Shown: piece by piece, positions 21,241-23,097 of the stretch
Position numbering within the stretch: position 1 is the first letter of the stretch
How the letters are laid out: each line of letters starts with the position of its first letter
Source of the DNA: a virus
DNA: 23,097 nt
Reading direction: 5' to 3' (one strand)
IMG/VR virus record: IMGVR_UViG_3300031670_000016
Coordinates: 1 to 23,097 of that record
Translations under genes and position numbers: made by a program
The notes under the pieces: generated by a model
Told to the model about the DNA's origin: nothing
Database searches by the model: none
Seen by the model: only the letters and a program-made list of their open reading frames with translations

Positions 21241-21877
21241 TCAGAATCCATTCTCGTTGCAAGGTTACGGATCGGGCGAGTTCGGCAACGCGCCGGTGGA
21301 GATGCTGATAATCGGCTATTACATGAATTTGCTTACATCCGAATATCGGAGTTCTCCTAAGTTGATCGCCTTTCTGACGATGCTCCTGAAGAAGTTTGAC
21401 GACATCTCGCAGTGCCAAGTTGCGATGGACATGGCTTTCGACGTGGACAATGCGATTGGAGAGCAGCTCGACGCCGTTGGGGCGATTGTAGGGGCTAACC
21501 GCACGGTAGGCTTTCAGCCATCTGGCGGCGTGAGTCCCGTCCTGGATGATGCGACGTACCGGATTTACATCAAGGCGCGCGCTGCACAGAATCAGTGGGA
21601 TGGAAAGATCGATAGCCTTCAGGCAATTTGGGAGACGCTTTTCCCTTCAAGAACAATCGCCATTGGCGATAATCAGAACATGACAGCGAGTATTTTCCTG
21701 ACCGGAACATTCACATCGATAGAGCAGGACTTAATCGTGAATGGCTACATCGTGCCAAGGCCAGAAGGCGTTCTTTACAACTACGTTTTCTCGACGCTGC
21801 CAGCCTTCGGATTCGACTTGAACAATACATGGGTGTCCGGATTTGACGTTGGGAGATTTGCGGGATTCAACGCATAG
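21233..21877 (+). CDS. Baseplate protein, DUF2612 type
   Basis: The 214-residue product resembles DUF2612 (PF11041), a gpI-like wedge/fibre-connector family. Matches are LLTSEYRSSPKLIAFLTMLL (about residues 33-52), AMDMAFDVDNAIGEQLDAVG with AIVGANRTVGF, and DDATYRIYIKARAAQNQWDG, followed by an immunoglobulin-like end with VNGYIVPRPEGVLYNYVF. The GTG start overlaps the J-like gene stop; the ORF is open only from there. It sits last before the fibre gene and probably anchors it. Confidence 0.83.
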   Translation: MSSQNPFSLQGYGSGEFGNAPVEMLIIGYYMNLLTSEYRSSPKLIAFLTMLLKKFDDISQCQVAMDMAFDVDNAIGEQLDAVGAIVGANRTVGFQPSGGVSPVLDDATYRIYIKARAAQNQWDGKIDSLQAIWETLFPSRTIAIGDNQNMTASIFLTGTFTSIEQDLIVNGYIVPRPEGVLYNYVFSTLPAFGFDLNNTWVSGFDVGRFAGFNA

Positions 21878-21885
21878 GGGAGTAA

Positions 21886-22653
21886 ATGTCAACCAACTTT
21901 TTGCAATGGAATCCGACTGAAGCAAACCAAGAGACGGATGCGGAATACACGGCGGACACTCTTCGTGCCGGTGGGGCGACCGTCGATGCCCTATTCCCAA
22001 GCCCTTTGGCGAACAAGCTATTTTTTCAGGCAAGCACGATGGCTGCGGCAATTGCGCAATTTATGGTTGCGCAAGGGATTTCCGCATCAGATTCCAATCT
22101 GGCGACCCTAGCCGACAATATATCAACAGCTATAATGCAGGCCGGTTCTTACGTTTTATTCATCGACCGAAGCCCCGTGACGGTTAATGCGAATGTCATA
22201 ACCGTACAGAATTTGATGAGTCAGGTTGTAGGGCCGGCTGGCTTTCTAAATGTGGTTCCACGGGTCATTCGCGTAACCGCTTTCGGCGTCTTTGCTACAA
22301 GTGGATCTGCGGAAAGCGTAAGTTTTGGACTGGCGATGTCCGGTGGATTTTCCATGGGCCTGGGGTCTCCTAGTATTCCCGCCTCGGCTGGAACTTTCGG
22401 ATGGCGTTCAGTAATCGAACTTGTAACTACTGCTGGAGGGTCTTCAGGAAATATACTAGCTAGCTTCTCCAGTATTTTCGGGCAAGGCACTTCTGGCATT
22501 ACCATCACCCAACCCTTCGAGGCGTATAGCCAGAATCTTACTCCCATCGATTTAACCGCTCAAATTCTCATGACGTTCCAGGTGGGCTTTAGTGTTGCAT
22601 CAGCATTGAATAGCTGCACTCAGTACGGAATGCTTGTAGAAGTTCTGGAATAA
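21886..22653 (+). CDS. Putative tail fibre/receptor-binding protein
   Basis: This 255-residue protein follows the last baseplate gene and has GGGGAG 5 bases before its ATG. Residues 1-80 form an N-terminal attachment-like part (NFLQWNPTEANQETDAEYTA, DTLRAGGATVDALFPSPLAN). The rest is Ser/Gly/Thr/Val-rich and beta-like with a glycine-serine stretch (FGLAMSGGFSMGLGSPSIPA). No enzymatic motif is visible. The opening resembles N-termini of short fibre proteins in related phages, from memory. It might be the receptor-binding protein or only an adaptor to the larger fibre at the right edge. Confidence 0.65.
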   Translation: MSTNFLQWNPTEANQETDAEYTADTLRAGGATVDALFPSPLANKLFFQASTMAAAIAQFMVAQGISASDSNLATLADNISTAIMQAGSYVLFIDRSPVTVNANVITVQNLMSQVVGPAGFLNVVPRVIRVTAFGVFATSGSAESVSFGLAMSGGFSMGLGSPSIPASAGTFGWRSVIELVTTAGGSSGNILASFSSIFGQGTSGITITQPFEAYSQNLTPIDLTAQILMTFQVGFSVASALNSCTQYGMLVEVLE

Positions 22654-22654
22654 A

Positions 22655-22849
22655 ATGGCTAATAAACCCGAAAGTTTCGAGATAATCGGCCCTGATGGCA
22701 TGTCGCTTACGGTCACGAAGGAAGTGTATCGCGCCGTGGAGGCGTTCATTAAATCGGAAGATCCGATATCCGGGTCGGTAACATTGCATTTCGCGGCGAG
22801 CAGAATAGCAAGCGTTGAATCGCTTACAAAAAAGGTTTATAAGTACTGA
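22655..22849 (+). CDS. Small protein after the fibre gene, unknown
   Basis: The 64-residue product starts one base after the fibre stop. It opens with MANKPESFEIIGPDGMSLTV, where FEIIGPDGMSLTVTKEVY resembles an antiparallel hairpin, then VEAFIKSEDPISGSVTLHFA and a basic tail. It may be a fibre chaperone or minor tip protein judging by its place, but it matches no family I know. It is the last gene before the terminator, so the late operon seems to end here. Confidence 0.55.
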   Translation: MANKPESFEIIGPDGMSLTVTKEVYRAVEAFIKSEDPISGSVTLHFAASRIASVESLTKKVYKY

Positions 22850-22899
22850 TAGCTGACTTGGCCGTGATCTAAGTTTCCCGCAAGGGAGAGACAAAGATT

Positions 22900-22943
22900 G
22901 GCCCGCAATGCGGATAAAACCGCGTGGCGGGCCTTTTTGTTTT
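22900..22943 (+). terminator. Rho-independent terminator of the late operon
   Basis: GGCCCGC (22900-22906) pairs with GCGGGCC (22927-22933). An inner GCGG/CCGC stem (22910-22913 with 22920-22923) encloses an ATAAAA loop. The U-rich tail TTTTTGTTTT follows directly. A smaller hairpin with a GCAA loop (about 22874-22889) lies just upstream. The site separates the structural genes from the fibre-like gene at 22961. Confidence 0.85.
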
Positions 22944-22960
22944 AGGGGAGAAGGGATCGC

Positions 22961-23097
22961 ATGAAATTGTCTCGATATTGGGCGGCAATCTTGACGGTTG
23001 TGTTGTTCGCGGTCTTCTGCCCCGAGGCCCATTCTCAGGCCACGGTAACGCCTAACATCGGCCTGCAATTGCCGTCCTACCAGCAAACCAACTGGCA
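22961..23097 (+). CDS. Secreted fibre-like protein, N-terminal part only
   Basis: The gene starts at an ATG after AGGGGAGAAGGG and runs off the right edge after 45 codons. It begins with a clear signal peptide: a basic start (MKLSRYW), a hydrophobic core (AAILTVVLFAVFC) and a small-residue cleavage area around AHSQA (about residues 23-27). The mature part starts TVTPNIGLQLPSYQQTNW, which resembles the opening of phage fibre-type or host adhesin proteins. It lies after a terminator and so needs its own promoter or read-through; no promoter was recognised. It could be a lysogeny-conversion gene or the first flanking host gene. Confidence 0.7.
   Translation, partial: MKLSRYWAAILTVVLFAVFCPEAHSQATVTPNIGLQLPSYQQTNW

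Noticed and set aside
1-23097. CRISPR array, tRNA, rRNA, integrase or attachment site
   Set aside because: None was seen on either strand by eye; short repeats such as TCAATAGTCAATAG near 6774 are too small to count.

Overview
The window is the structural half of a tailed-phage genome or prophage with a contractile (myovirus) tail. From left to right it holds the end of an accessory or DNA-metabolism block, DNA packaging (terminase small and large subunits, portal, MuF), capsid (DUF2213 protease/scaffold, cement protein, DUF2184-type major capsid protein), neck (DUF4054, HK97 gp10-like, closure and LIC_12616-like terminator), tail (DUF3383 sheath, DUF3277 tube, chaperone pair, short tape measure with a lytic transglycosylase domain), a compact baseplate of the cyanophage Pam3 type (Dit-like protein, plug, hub, spike, gp25-like wedge, J-like wedge, DUF2612), and fibre genes at the right edge. 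No integrase, attachment site, tRNA or rRNA is visible, so free phage and prophage cannot be told apart. The host is not fixed by the sequence. The base composition (moderately GC-rich by eye), strong AAGGAGG-type ribosome sites and the secreted protein at the right end fit a Gram-negative-type soil or water bacterium such as an Acidobacteriota member, but that is a guess.

Almost all genes lie on the plus strand and are tightly packed. Many stop and start codons overlap (ATGA, GTGA, TGATG, TAATG), so translation is probably coupled along the packaging, neck and baseplate genes. Several real coding segments are too short or lack an ordinary start: a partial gene at the left edge, a 51-residue basic protein at 865, a 39-residue frame at 10494, a 42-residue gene at 11332 and the frameshift-encoded half of the tail assembly chaperone (15219-15452).

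The main departure from the standard plan is a minus-strand cassette at 5874-6740, set between the MuF gene and the protease gene. It encodes a MerR/excisionase-type helix-turn-helix protein, a two-helix membrane protein of the superinfection-immunity family, possibly a 36-residue protein, and a ribbon-helix-helix repressor whose promoter is overlapped by two 17-base repeats 22 bases apart. A degenerate hairpin resembling IS200/IS605 ends borders it. This looks like a self-regulated 'moron' expressed apart from the late genes. 

Other points of interest are two structural proteins (neck protein DUF4054 and the sheath) that carry beta-rich inserted domains, a canonical T TTT TTC slippery site in the chaperone gene, a second A-heptamer slippery site behind the capsid gene, and a signal-peptide-bearing fibre-like protein that starts just after a strong terminator.
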